Assembly: GCA_963805925.1 (NCBI GenBank)
Contig: CAWDWB010000004.1
Span: 267,750 to 331,749 of the forward strand
Origin: CAMPKL01 sp963805925
Lineage (GTDB): Bacteria; Acidobacteriota; Terriglobia; Bryobacterales; UBA6623
Direction: 5' to 3'
Length of the DNA stretch: 64,000 nt
Shown: piece after piece, positions 16,464-23,496 of the stretch
Layout: each line of letters begins with the position of its first letter
Numbering within the stretch: position 1 is the first letter of the stretch
Translations under genes and position numbers: made by a program
The notes under the pieces: generated by a model
Told to the model about the DNA's origin: nothing
Seen by the model: the letters and a program-made list of their open reading frames with translations, nothing else
Databases searched by the model: none

Positions 16464-17531
16464 GTGATCACGCTTGAATCAGCGCTGAGCTTATTAGCTC
16501 CTTCCATTCCGACCGTCGCGGTGCTGGCTGTCGTTCTGGCAGTCCTGTTTCTGACGAAGTACCTGCTTGAGAGGCGGCTCGCCGGAACCGTTGGATCCGG
16601 ATTTCGCATTCAGCTGATCATGCTCGGACTGACCCTTGCGGGGTTGCTGGTCGTCATCATGGCCCTTCCCGTGAGCGATACGCTGCGGGGCCAGTTGCTA
16701 AGCCTGGTCGGAATTCTTCTCAGCGCTTCCATCGCGCTTTCGTCAACGAATTTCCTCAGTAACGCGATGGCCGGAGTCTTGCTGCGCGTCGTCGGCGTGT
16801 TTCAAGTGGGAGACTTCGTGCGTGTGGGTGAGCACTTCGGACGGGTTTCCGAGAGAGGTTTGTTCCATACGGAGATTCAGACCGAAGATCGCGACTTGAC
16901 GACATTGCCCAACTCTTACTTGGTGACCAATCCCGTCAAGGTAGTGCGCAACTCGGGCACGGTTATTTCAGTCGAAGTATCGTTGGGCTATGATGTGCCG
17001 CGCGCGCAGGTGGAAGCACTGCTGCTCAGTGCCGCCGGCAAGGCCGGTCTCGAGGAAGCCTTTGTACAGATCAAGGCCTTGGGTGACTTTTCCGTCCTCT
17101 ATCGGGCCGCCGGATTGTTGACCGACGTTAAGAGCATCTTGTCCTCTGGTTCGCGTTTTCGAGGCGCGGTGATGGACGAACTGCATGCCGCCGGAGTGGA
17201 AATCGTTTCGCCGAACTTCATGAATACCCGCGCGTTGGGACAGGCGACACGATTCATTCCTAAACGCGCGGCGGCCCCGAGCAGGCGGCCAGCCGAGAAC
17301 TCTCCAGAGGCCCTGGTGTTTGATAAGGCCGAGCAGGCGACAGCGTTGGAAGAGGTTCGCCGCAGACAGCTCGCGCTAGAGGAAGAAATTGAGCACGATG
17401 AGGCTCTGCTCGCAGGAGAGAAGGAAGAGTCCGAACGTCGGCTCTTGGAAGATCGGATCGCCACTGCGGAGCGCGAGCGCGACCAGATCGTCCAGGCGCT
17501 GCAGCTGGCGCACGAGGCGAAACCGGAGTAA
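16464..17531 (+). CDS. MscS-family mechanosensitive ion channel with C-terminal coiled coil
   Basis: A 355-residue inner-membrane protein. Two or three hydrophobic segments (VAVLAVVLAVLFLTKYLL, IMLGLTLAGLLVVIMALP and the pore-lining LLSLVGILLSASIALSSTNFL) precede the MscS beta domain (VGDFVRVGEHFGRVSERGLF, then LTTLPNSYLVTNPV). The channel should open under membrane tension and release solutes during osmotic downshock. After about residue 290 comes an extra coiled coil (EEVRRRQLALEEEIEHDEALL onward) not found in simple MscS. The start is GTG at 16464. It overlaps the stop of a 9-codon frame that begins with ATG at 16438. Confidence 0.9.
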   Translation: MITLESALSLLAPSIPTVAVLAVVLAVLFLTKYLLERRLAGTVGSGFRIQLIMLGLTLAGLLVVIMALPVSDTLRGQLLSLVGILLSASIALSSTNFLSNAMAGVLLRVVGVFQVGDFVRVGEHFGRVSERGLFHTEIQTEDRDLTTLPNSYLVTNPVKVVRNSGTVISVEVSLGYDVPRAQVEALLLSAAGKAGLEEAFVQIKALGDFSVLYRAAGLLTDVKSILSSGSRFRGAVMDELHAAGVEIVSPNFMNTRALGQATRFIPKRAAAPSRRPAENSPEALVFDKAEQATALEEVRRRQLALEEEIEHDEALLAGEKEESERRLLEDRIATAERERDQIVQALQLAHEAKPE

Positions 17532-17564
17532 CTTGTGGGGGCACGGAATTTGGAGAATAGGCGA

Positions 17565-18464
17565 ATGAAAATCAAGTTAGCGATCTTCGCATTGTGCGCG
17601 CTTGTTTCAACAGGCGTTGTGTGTGGGCAGGATCCAGCGCCGACGATCGCCAATCTATCGTACGGGCCGTATGAACGGAACGTACTCGACTTTTGGAAGG
17701 CGGAGGGCGATGGGCCGCGTCCGCTGGTGGTCTACATTCACGGCGGCGGCTGGACCACGGGCGACAAGGCGCAGCCCGCGGAGCGCTACACGCCCTATCT
17801 CGAACACGGCATTTCTTACGCGGCGATTACCTATCGGCTGACGCCTGACAACCCGTTGCCGGCTCCGGTTTACGACGCGGTGCGGGCGATTCAGTTCATC
17901 AAGTCCAAAGCCAAAGAGTGGAACATCGATCCGACGCGCATCGCTTTGACCGGCGGCAGCGCCGGCGCCTGTACCTCGATGTACATCTTGCTGCACGACG
18001 ACTTGGCCGACCCCAACTCACCTGACCCCGTGTTGCGCCAGTCGACGCGCGTTGCTGCTGCGGCTGTGAACGTGGGGCAGACTTCGATCGATCCGAAAGT
18101 GATTGAGCCCTGGTTGGGGCCGAACGTGCTGCAGCACCGCATGATCAACATGGCCGTGGGCGAGCAGACGATTGAAGGCGCGCTGGCGAACTACGAGAAG
18201 TACCGGCCGCTGTACGTGGAGTTCTCGCCGATCAACCACATGACCGCCGACGACCCGCCGCTGCTGATGACCTACGGCAACGACATGACGCTGCCGTCGA
18301 AGGACGCCGGGCACGGCATTCATCACCCGGTCATGGGCATCAAGATGAAAGAGAAAGCCGATGCCGTGGGGCAAGAATCGCACCTATTGATTGAAGGCGT
18401 TTCGAAGTCCGACAAGTACGCCAGCGCGCAGGACTTTTTGTTCGACGTATTGCTGAAGCGGTAG
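17565..18464 (+). CDS. Alpha/beta-hydrolase, secreted esterase/lipase
   Basis: A 299-residue exported hydrolase of the BD-FAE/HSL-like esterase group. The signal peptide ends VVCGQ. The oxyanion-hole motif is VVYIHGGGW (about residue 60) and the nucleophile elbow is GGSAGAC (G-x-S-x-G). The acid and His of the triad lie in the C-terminal half; EGVSKSDKY near the end lacks an obvious catalytic His, so the triad cannot be fully assigned. It likely removes acyl or acetyl groups from plant polymers. Start chosen at 17565: GGAG lies upstream at about 10 nt and the signal peptide fits. The next gene starts 3 bp after its stop, so the two form an operon. Confidence 0.88.
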   Translation: MKIKLAIFALCALVSTGVVCGQDPAPTIANLSYGPYERNVLDFWKAEGDGPRPLVVYIHGGGWTTGDKAQPAERYTPYLEHGISYAAITYRLTPDNPLPAPVYDAVRAIQFIKSKAKEWNIDPTRIALTGGSAGACTSMYILLHDDLADPNSPDPVLRQSTRVAAAAVNVGQTSIDPKVIEPWLGPNVLQHRMINMAVGEQTIEGALANYEKYRPLYVEFSPINHMTADDPPLLMTYGNDMTLPSKDAGHGIHHPVMGIKMKEKADAVGQESHLLIEGVSKSDKYASAQDFLFDVLLKR

Positions 18465-18467
18465 ACG

Positions 18468-19337
18468 ATGTTGGAACCAATTCTCGATGTGTTGATCCGG
18501 GCCATGCTGCGCGGCGCCGAACAGGTACTGGCGGTGCGCCGTTCGGGGGAAATCGACGCGAGCTACAAGGACGCGACCGAGCTGGTGACCGAAGCCGATA
18601 AACGTTCGGACGCGGCCATTCGCGCCGTGTTCGAGACCGAGTTGCGGGCGATCGATCCGACGATCGCCTTTCGGCTGGAAGAGTCCGGCGCAAGCGGCAA
18701 GCAGGGCCGCCACTGGGTCGGCGCCGACCCGCTGGACGGTACGAATCACTTTGCCTCGGGAGGCACTTCCTATTCGGTGCAATCGCACTACATCGTGGAC
18801 GGCGCGCCGCAGATCGGCGTCGTGTTTCAGCCCGAGGTTTATCTGCCGTTGGCTGAAATGGAGAACTGCGTGGGCCGTATTGCCTACGCGATTCGCGGCG
18901 AAGGCGCGTACTACGAGCGCACCGAATTTGTGGGCGGCGAATTCGTGAGAGGCGAGGCGCGTCCGTTGAAGATGCGCCGCTTTCCGATGCCGCGCAATTT
19001 CGTGTCATGCGTGCCGCTAAGCACCAAGATGTCGAGCGAAGAGTGGGACCGCGCCCGCAAGGTGCTGGAGAGCGGCATTGTTTCTTCTACGACCGGCGTC
19101 GGCGGAGCGGGCGGCAACGCGATGCTGACGCTATTTGGCGGACAGCATGTCTACGCCAACTTGGGCGCGGGAGAAGAGTTGGATTTAGCGCCGCCGCAAG
19201 TGATTGCCGAAGAAGCGGGCTTGACGGTGTGGGGCGTGGACCGGCAGTCGCCGATATGGAATGTCCGCAAGCAGGCTTGCGTTTTTGCGCCGTCGCCGGA
19301 GATTGCGGAGCGGTTTTTGGAGGCGGCTGGGCTGTGA
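18468..19337 (+). CDS. Inositol monophosphatase-family phosphatase
   Basis: A 289-residue member of the IMPase/FBPase/CysQ superfamily, lithium-sensitive Mg-dependent phosphatases. The signature WVGADPLDGTNHF (D-P-L-D-G-T) provides metal ligands, and the acidic pair in RLEESG supplies the third. The second family motif is seen as LDLAPPQVIAEEAGL. No signal peptide, so cytoplasmic. The substrate (inositol phosphate, histidinol phosphate or PAP) cannot be told. It starts 3 bp after the esterase stop and is probably cotranscribed. Confidence 0.88.
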   Translation: MLEPILDVLIRAMLRGAEQVLAVRRSGEIDASYKDATELVTEADKRSDAAIRAVFETELRAIDPTIAFRLEESGASGKQGRHWVGADPLDGTNHFASGGTSYSVQSHYIVDGAPQIGVVFQPEVYLPLAEMENCVGRIAYAIRGEGAYYERTEFVGGEFVRGEARPLKMRRFPMPRNFVSCVPLSTKMSSEEWDRARKVLESGIVSSTTGVGGAGGNAMLTLFGGQHVYANLGAGEELDLAPPQVIAEEAGLTVWGVDRQSPIWNVRKQACVFAPSPEIAERFLEAAGL

Positions 19338-19404
19338 GAGATGCGCCGATTGGCGACCGCTGGCAACCGCTGAGGGCCGCGAAGGTCCGCGGGAAGGCCT
19401 CGGA

Positions 19405-19444
19405 TGTCCGCTGAAGTCCGCGAATGTCCGCTTGGGTCCGCCTC
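19405..19444. repeat. Short tandem repeat, 10-bp unit
   Basis: Four units of the form NGTCCGCNNN (TGTCCGCTGA, AGTCCGCGAA, TGTCCGCTTG, GGTCCGCCTC), with a further degenerate GTCCGC unit at 19385. It lies just after the inositol-phosphatase-like gene. The rest of the 19338-19872 gap is an AT-richer stretch, the ncRNA gene and its flanking hairpins. Confidence 0.55.
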
Positions 19445-19542
19445 GCTTTTGGCTAAGTTATTGACAATATTTGGTTTCTCATGTTTTGCGACCTGTTTTC
19501 GCGGACAGGTGTCTGAAAACCGACGCCCGACGGGCTTTCTTG

Positions 19543-19576
19543 CCGCAAAACAAGAAAGCCCGCCGGAACGGCGGGC
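19543..19576 (-). terminator. Rho-independent terminator of the small RNA, copy A
   Basis: On the minus strand: GCCCGCCG-TTC-CGGCGGGC followed by TTTCTTGTTTT. A second, mutually exclusive 11-bp hairpin (GGGCTTTCTTG with CAAGAAAGCCC, 19532-19561) shares the same bases. Confidence 0.75.
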
Positions 19577-19736
19577 GGATTCCCTTCCAAGCGGGGAACC
19601 GGAGATGTCTTTGGGTCGACCCTAGTTTCTGTTTCGCTCTTACGCTGCGGCTCTTCTGGCTCTGACCGCGCGCCCCTGACACTGCCCCCGATGCATCGGA
19701 GCCCCTGGCCGTGTCCGGAACAACCAGGGATCTTCT
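19558..19736 (-). ncRNA. Probable small structured RNA, copy A
   Basis: An intergenic element repeated at 50954-51160 in the opposite orientation. The 157-nt core (19580-19736) is about 85% identical to copy B and no conserved reading frame spans it. Visible helices: CCCTGG...CCAGGG enclosing CCG-GACA-CGG; CCGA-TGCA-TCGG; GCGGT...GCCGC; GGG-TCGA-CCC; TTCCC...GGGAA. In copy B the third helix is GCTGT...ACAGC, so one pair changes U-A to G-C and another U-A to U-G. The wobble pairs are allowed only on this strand. A promoter-like element lies upstream (19743-19762) and a terminator with T-run downstream. The function and family are unknown to me; Acido-1 or Acido-Lenti-1 RNAs are possibilities I cannot check. 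Confidence 0.65.
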
Positions 19737-19742
19737 ATTTCC

Positions 19743-19762
19743 GTTGTAGCATGCCGTGTCAA
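19743..19762 (-). promoter_or_regulatory. Promoter-like element of small RNA copy A
   Basis: Minus strand: TTGACACGG, then TGCTACAAC (an extended -10, TGN-TACAAC). The same pair of boxes with the same 8-nt gap occurs before copy B. The spacing is too short for a normal -35/-10 pair, so the extended -10 may suffice or TTGACA may bind something else. Confidence 0.5.
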
Positions 19763-19872
19763 GTGGTCCGCCCTAGCGGGCGGAGACGCACGCTAAAGCT
19801 GTGCGGCTCGGATCGCGGCTCTGTTGCGCTTGAACCCACGCATCGAGAAGTGATTCGGCACACGGCCGTACT

Positions 19873-20763
19873 TCAACTGGAATACTTCCTGCTGAGGTCG
19901 CGGAGGCGCCTGAGATGCTTCGGTATCGCCGTCTCGGCAGGCTCTGCGTCCTCGTACTCGAGCGAAACGTAGCCTTTGTACCCAACAGCGGCGAACGTCT
20001 TCATGACGCGCTCCCAATCGCAAGCCTCGCTGCGGCCGTCTTCGAAGTGTATCGATGTCTTGAACTGCGCATTCACAGCGTACGGCACACACATTTCGAT
20101 TTCGCGATAGGGGTCGCGCTTAAAATTTCCCGTGTCGAGGTTAATCCCAACCCAGGGGTTATCGACCGCCGTCACCATTTCGACGAGCCGCTCGCCATAG
20201 AGAGTGATGCCGCCATGGTTCTCAAGACCTAAGATCACGCCCTTCTTACCTGCATACTCGGCGGCACGCTTCAGGTTCTCGACGACCCATCCCGCCGCCT
20301 GATCTTCGGTAGATCCCTCGGGAACGGCTCCGCCGAAGACGCGAATGTGGCTCGCTCCCAGCTTGTTCGCCACATCTACCCAGTAGCCCAACCAGGCCAC
20401 TTCCATCTGTTGTTGTTGGGCATCGCCTCTGCAGAGGTTCGAGCGAATCGCAATTGCCGGAATCTCAATCGCGGAAAGATATGCTTTGCGCCGCAGCGAG
20501 AGCAAATGCTCGTCCAGGCCTGTCTTGGGGAGCCAATATACAGTCAGATCGAGGCCGTCAATGCCATGCTCAACCGCTACGTCGACCAGGTCCTCATAGC
20601 TCATCTTGCCGCTTGCGAGTTGCTCACGATAGGAATAGGCACAGAGAGCCGGTTTGATGCGGGCCGAACCGCCAGTGGCCCTCGGAGCCTCAGCCCACGC
20701 CGAAGGGATGAGGCTTGCTGCGGCTGCCGCCGGAACCATCTTGAGAAGTTCGCGTCGCTTCAT
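19873..20763 (-). CDS. Sugar phosphate isomerase/epimerase (TIM barrel), Tat-exported
   Basis: A 296-residue xylose-isomerase-like TIM-barrel protein. The signal MKRRELLKMVPAAAAASLIPSAWA is Tat-like. Barrel strands carry the usual metal-site residues: GLDLTVYW, VILGLENHGG (Glu, His), GINLDTGNF (Asp), SIHFED and VSLEYED (the last Glu). Many such exported isomerase-like proteins occur in Solibacter-type genomes beside oxidoreductases and sulfatases, with unknown sugar substrates. The ATG at 20763 has AGGAGG about 10 nt upstream. A second exported isomerase of this family is at 45959-46897. It points toward the small RNA gene, with a CCGCCC-TAGC-GGGCGG hairpin (19768-19783) between. Confidence 0.88.
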   Translation of the reverse strand: MKRRELLKMVPAAAAASLIPSAWAEAPRATGGSARIKPALCAYSYREQLASGKMSYEDLVDVAVEHGIDGLDLTVYWLPKTGLDEHLLSLRRKAYLSAIEIPAIAIRSNLCRGDAQQQQMEVAWLGYWVDVANKLGASHIRVFGGAVPEGSTEDQAAGWVVENLKRAAEYAGKKGVILGLENHGGITLYGERLVEMVTAVDNPWVGINLDTGNFKRDPYREIEMCVPYAVNAQFKTSIHFEDGRSEACDWERVMKTFAAVGYKGYVSLEYEDAEPAETAIPKHLRRLRDLSRKYSS

Positions 20764-20804
20764 AAGCGTGAGGCCTCCTTGCGAGTCGGATCAATCGTCC
20801 CGCA

Positions 20805-20810
20805 ATTATA
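20805..20810 (-). promoter_or_regulatory. -10 box TATAAT upstream of the isomerase gene
   Basis: A perfect TATAAT on the minus strand 41 nt upstream of the ATG, which itself has a good Shine-Dalgarno (AGGAGG). This gene therefore has a normal leader, unlike the leaderless set. Confidence 0.5.
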
Positions 20811-20916
20811 GCGACGGTCGATGGTTTTGACAGCCGACGGGGCCTTGGACGACGAGGCCGGCGAATTATCCGTGACGGCGCAGAGGTCATTCCCTCGATG
20901 CGATGCTCGTAGGAAT

Positions 20917-21189
20917 CTACTCGGGAGGGGCGCTCAGGCGACCTAAACCGAGGCTGCCGTCGATCTCATAGACGGGGCAGATGTTGGCGTGGTGCAACGC
21001 GGCTGCCGCTTGGGCTTCGCGCAAGAACCTCTCTTTCGCCTCTGTGTCGTTGAGCAGATGCTGGGCGAGGAACTTCAGCGTCACTTGCCGGTTGAGCTTC
21101 GTGTCCTCAGCTTTATGGACGACACCCATCCCGCCCTCGCCGAGCTTCTCGACGATCTTGTAGTGGCTAATGGTGGAGCCGATGTGCAA
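20917..21189 (-). pseudogene. Truncated Ser/Thr protein kinase: N-lobe only
   Basis: A 90-residue frame that is a clear Pkn2-type kinase N-terminus: ISHYKIVEKLGEGGMGVVHKAED (glycine loop), VTLKFLAQHLL (the ATP-binding Lys), ERFLREAQAAAALHHANICPVYEID. Intact relatives continue with a beta-5 strand and hinge. Here the sequence turns into GSLGLGRLSAPPE and stops. The catalytic loop and DFG segment are nowhere nearby. The start is TTG with a TACAAT box 9 nt upstream, so expression signals seem intact. It is either a decayed kinase or a short protein kept for another role. Confidence 0.75.
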
Positions 21190-21198
21190 GACGCCGCA

Positions 21199-21204
21199 AT
21201 TGTA
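21199..21204 (-). promoter_or_regulatory. -10-like box TACAAT of the truncated kinase
   Basis: Minus-strand TACAAT ending 9 nt before the TTG start; no Shine-Dalgarno. Same layout as galM. Confidence 0.4.
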
Positions 21205-21220
21205 GCTGGTTTGGCCGCCA

Positions 21221-21652
21221 CTAGCGCGGGCCTAGGGCGAGTTGGGCGATGTAGTTCTGCGGCAGTTGGAGCGAGACGGCGCCGCGGATGACAAGCCGGC
21301 GATACCAGTCGAACGGCAGCAGAGAATCGTCTAGGCTATCGGGTTCGGCGATGAAGGTTGAAGCACGAACCATGGCGCCGTCGAGTTCGACCTCGATGCT
21401 CGCCAGGCCGTAGCCCGGCTCGAAGAGCACGAGTTGGTCGAGTTGGACGCCGGAGAGTTGGTAGAGACCGCCGAATGTTTCCGCGATTTCGGAGTCGTCG
21501 TTGAGGTTGCATTTGCCGGAACCGTCGCGGCCCCGTTTGTTGAATCGGAAACGGTATCCGAGGGTGCGTGCGGGCCGGGCCGGGGGGATATTGCCGACGC
21601 GCTCTGCAAGGCGCTCGTGCAACATATTGGAACCGTAGGCGAAGTACAGCAC
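21221..21652 (-). CDS. Gamma-glutamylcyclotransferase-like protein
   Basis: A 143-residue cytoplasmic protein of the GGCT/AIG2 fold. It begins LYFAYGSNM, the substrate-binding YGSN loop of the family, and has LVLFEPGYGLA, where the Glu matches the general acid/base. Related enzymes release 5-oxoproline from gamma-glutamyl amino acids or peptides. Substrate is not known here. The start is GTG at 21652, 12 bp downstream of the methyltransferase stop, so the two genes probably share a transcript. Confidence 0.85.
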   Translation of the reverse strand: MLYFAYGSNMLHERLAERVGNIPPARPARTLGYRFRFNKRGRDGSGKCNLNDDSEIAETFGGLYQLSGVQLDQLVLFEPGYGLASIEVELDGAMVRASTFIAEPDSLDDSLLPFDWYRRLVIRGAVSLQLPQNYIAQLALGPR

Positions 21653-21664
21653 TGCGCTATTAGG

Positions 21665-22351
21665 TTAACTACGGGCGAGCGCAGACACGACCAGCATGCG
21701 ATTGCCGCCGCGTTGGAATTCATACGGGACGCGTTGTTGTTCGAGCGAATAGCCTTCCGCTTCGAGCGCGGCAATGAGCGGTTCGAGATGAGGCGAAGCG
21801 TCGCCGGAGTGATCGAGCAACGGGAACAAGCGCACCTCCGCAGCAACTCGCGCCAGTTCGCGGACCGCGGCTAGGTGGAAGTCGAGCGGAAACTGCTCGG
21901 AGTAGGTAAACAGCAGGTGGGAGCACAGCGCCAAGTCGAACTCGAGGTCGGCGAAAGGCAGCTCAGGCAGGGCGATGGGGCGATAACGGCCTTGCGGCAG
22001 ACCTTGTGGGAAGTCGGCGATGAAGCGCTGCATGGCAGCGAGGCGCGCCGCGACGAGCATTTCCGGCGAATCGAACACGGTCCAGACATAGCGGTCCCGG
22101 TCGGCGTTGACGTGTTCAATGATTTCCGGCGCCGTCTCGCGGATGCGGGCCTCGATGGCCTCGGCGCTGTGCCCATACAGCGGATCGCAAGAGACAACGG
22201 TCCCGCCAAGTTCCGTGAACTCAGCGTTGAACCCGGCAGGGCCTCCCGCGCAGTCGAGGATGCGTTTGCGCAGATCGCCGTCGGAGAGAGCGAACATGTC
22301 GCGGTACTCAGCCAGGGAGCGCCCCCAGGGCTTGACCTCATTGAGGGACAT
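21665..22351 (-). CDS. SAM-dependent methyltransferase-like protein
   Basis: A 228-residue cytoplasmic protein. The SAM-binding motif I reads ILDCAGGPAGFNAEF, a GG variant of the usual GxGxG, followed by the acidic end of strand 2 in VVSCDPLYG. Motif II-like LEFDLALCSHLLFTYSE and a C-terminal sheet (YSLEQQRVPYEFQRGGNRML) complete a class I fold. The substrate is unknown. It precedes the gamma-glutamylcyclotransferase-like gene in a likely two-gene operon. Confidence 0.75.
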   Translation of the reverse strand: MSLNEVKPWGRSLAEYRDMFALSDGDLRKRILDCAGGPAGFNAEFTELGGTVVSCDPLYGHSAEAIEARIRETAPEIIEHVNADRDRYVWTVFDSPEMLVAARLAAMQRFIADFPQGLPQGRYRPIALPELPFADLEFDLALCSHLLFTYSEQFPLDFHLAAVRELARVAAEVRLFPLLDHSGDASPHLEPLIAALEAEGYSLEQQRVPYEFQRGGNRMLVVSALARS

Positions 22352-22452
22352 GAGTTGAGTTTGGCATGGGCGGATTGAGTCCAGGGCGGCAGCCCCCCTA
22401 GGTTTCCCAATTGACTTGAGCCTGCGTCCGATGCTGAGATGAGAGAGTCTGT

Positions 22453-22529
22453 GCCGACGTAGCTCAGCCGGTTAGAGCGCCTGATTGTGGATCAGGAGGC
22501 CGGTGGTTCAAGTCCACCCGTCGGTACCA
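22453..22529 (+). tRNA. tRNA-His (GTG)
   Basis: A complete cloverleaf: acceptor GCCGACG with CGTCGGT, D-arm GCTC...GAGC, anticodon arm CCTGA-TTGTGGA-TCAGG with anticodon GTG, T-arm GGTGG-TTCAAGT-CCACC, encoded CCA. The discriminator is A73 and the base before position 1 is T, so the usual G-1:C73 identity pair of tRNA-His is not encoded. The 3' half overlaps the antisense end of a methyltransferase gene. Confidence 0.95.
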
Positions 22530-23304
22530 CTCCTTCAACAGATCGTCGCCGTTTCAAAGCGGGTTGGCGCGCCGCAAAGCGGATGCGTACGTAGTCGATC
22601 CGCCAAACCCCGTCTTCGCCGCGTAACTGAGGCTCCAGTGCGCTGTTGACCTCGTCCAAGATCGCCTCGCGCTCCGCAGCCGGGGCCAGCGACAACAAGT
22701 GATCGCCGAAGTTTGCCAGCCATTCCTTGGCGTCTCCCGGCGTCGGCGTCGGCCGAGGAATCAGCTCCGCCCTGACGACTTCTAGGCCGTGCCTGGCGAG
22801 TACCGCCGAATACTCGGCTGTGCTCGGAAAATACCAGCCGCAAGTCGCATCCAACTCCACGCCGCGGCGAGCCATCGCCTCACGCAACGCGGCGCAAACC
22901 AGCTTGACGTTGCCCTCGCCGCCGAACTCGCCCACGAACCGCCCGCCGGGACGCAACGCCCGAGCCACGCCGTCGACAACTGCGTCCGCTTCGCGCACCC
23001 AATGCAGCACAGCGTTGCTGAAGACCGCGTCGAACTCCTGGTCGAACGTCAGCTGCCGCGCATCCACGACCTGCGCGTCGATACCGCGTTGCTGCGCCGC
23101 CTCGACCATCGCAGCACTCTGGTCGACGGCGATGACATCGCATCCCAGAACGATGAGCTTCTCGGTCAGGGCGCCGTCTCCGCAGCCCAAATCGAGGATC
23201 CGCTCACCCGGCTGTGGGGCCAACCAATCGACCACCGGCAAGCCGTGATCGGCGACGTAACGCGCCGTCGAGGCGTAGAGCGACGGATTCCACTTCTTCG
23301 CCAT
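22492..23304 (-). CDS. Class I SAM-dependent methyltransferase (Tam-like)
   Basis: A 270-residue cytoplasmic methyltransferase, similar in layout to trans-aconitate 2-methyltransferase. Motif I is ILDLGCGDGALTEKL and strand 2 ends in VIAVDQS. Motif post-I/II is FDAVFSNAVLHWV and motif III is ALRPGGRFVGEFGG. The substrate is uncertain. The expected end is near VRIRFAARQPA; here the frame continues about 20 residues (KRRRSVEGVVPTGGLEPPAS) into DNA antisense to tRNA-His. This suggests the original stop was lost and a stop inside the tRNA is now used. Confidence 0.88.
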   Translation of the reverse strand: MAKKWNPSLYASTARYVADHGLPVVDWLAPQPGERILDLGCGDGALTEKLIVLGCDVIAVDQSAAMVEAAQQRGIDAQVVDARQLTFDQEFDAVFSNAVLHWVREADAVVDGVARALRPGGRFVGEFGGEGNVKLVCAALREAMARRGVELDATCGWYFPSTAEYSAVLARHGLEVVRAELIPRPTPTPGDAKEWLANFGDHLLSLAPAAEREAILDEVNSALEPQLRGEDGVWRIDYVRIRFAARQPALKRRRSVEGVVPTGGLEPPAS

Positions 23305-23496
23305 TTCACGTCAGCCTAGCATCCGAGTATCAGCCGCCATGAGGCGGCCAGGCCTAGAAATAAGGCCTTTCGTCCTGGATCGTAGTGTCCCGGGCCTAGC
23401 ACCCAGAGCGGCTCTCCAGCGTCAAACTCAATGAGTGGGACCAGATTGAGAGCGCCATCTCGTTCAGTCAGGCCCAAGCCGCTTCACGCGCAGATC

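Noticed and set aside
19558..19736. 6S RNA or tmRNA identity for the repeated RNA
   Set aside because: No single long hairpin with a central bulge, no tag reading frame and no tRNA-like ends; two near-identical copies would also be unusual.
19743..19762. A sigma54 promoter reading of TTGACACGGCATGC
   Set aside because: The GG of the -24 element is not kept and the -12 GC is off by one base; copy B has no GC there at all.
22492..22545. The GGLEPPAS tail as a functional domain of the methyltransferase
   Set aside because: It is the antisense translation of the tRNA-His T-arm and anticodon region, a common artefact of frames running into tRNA genes.
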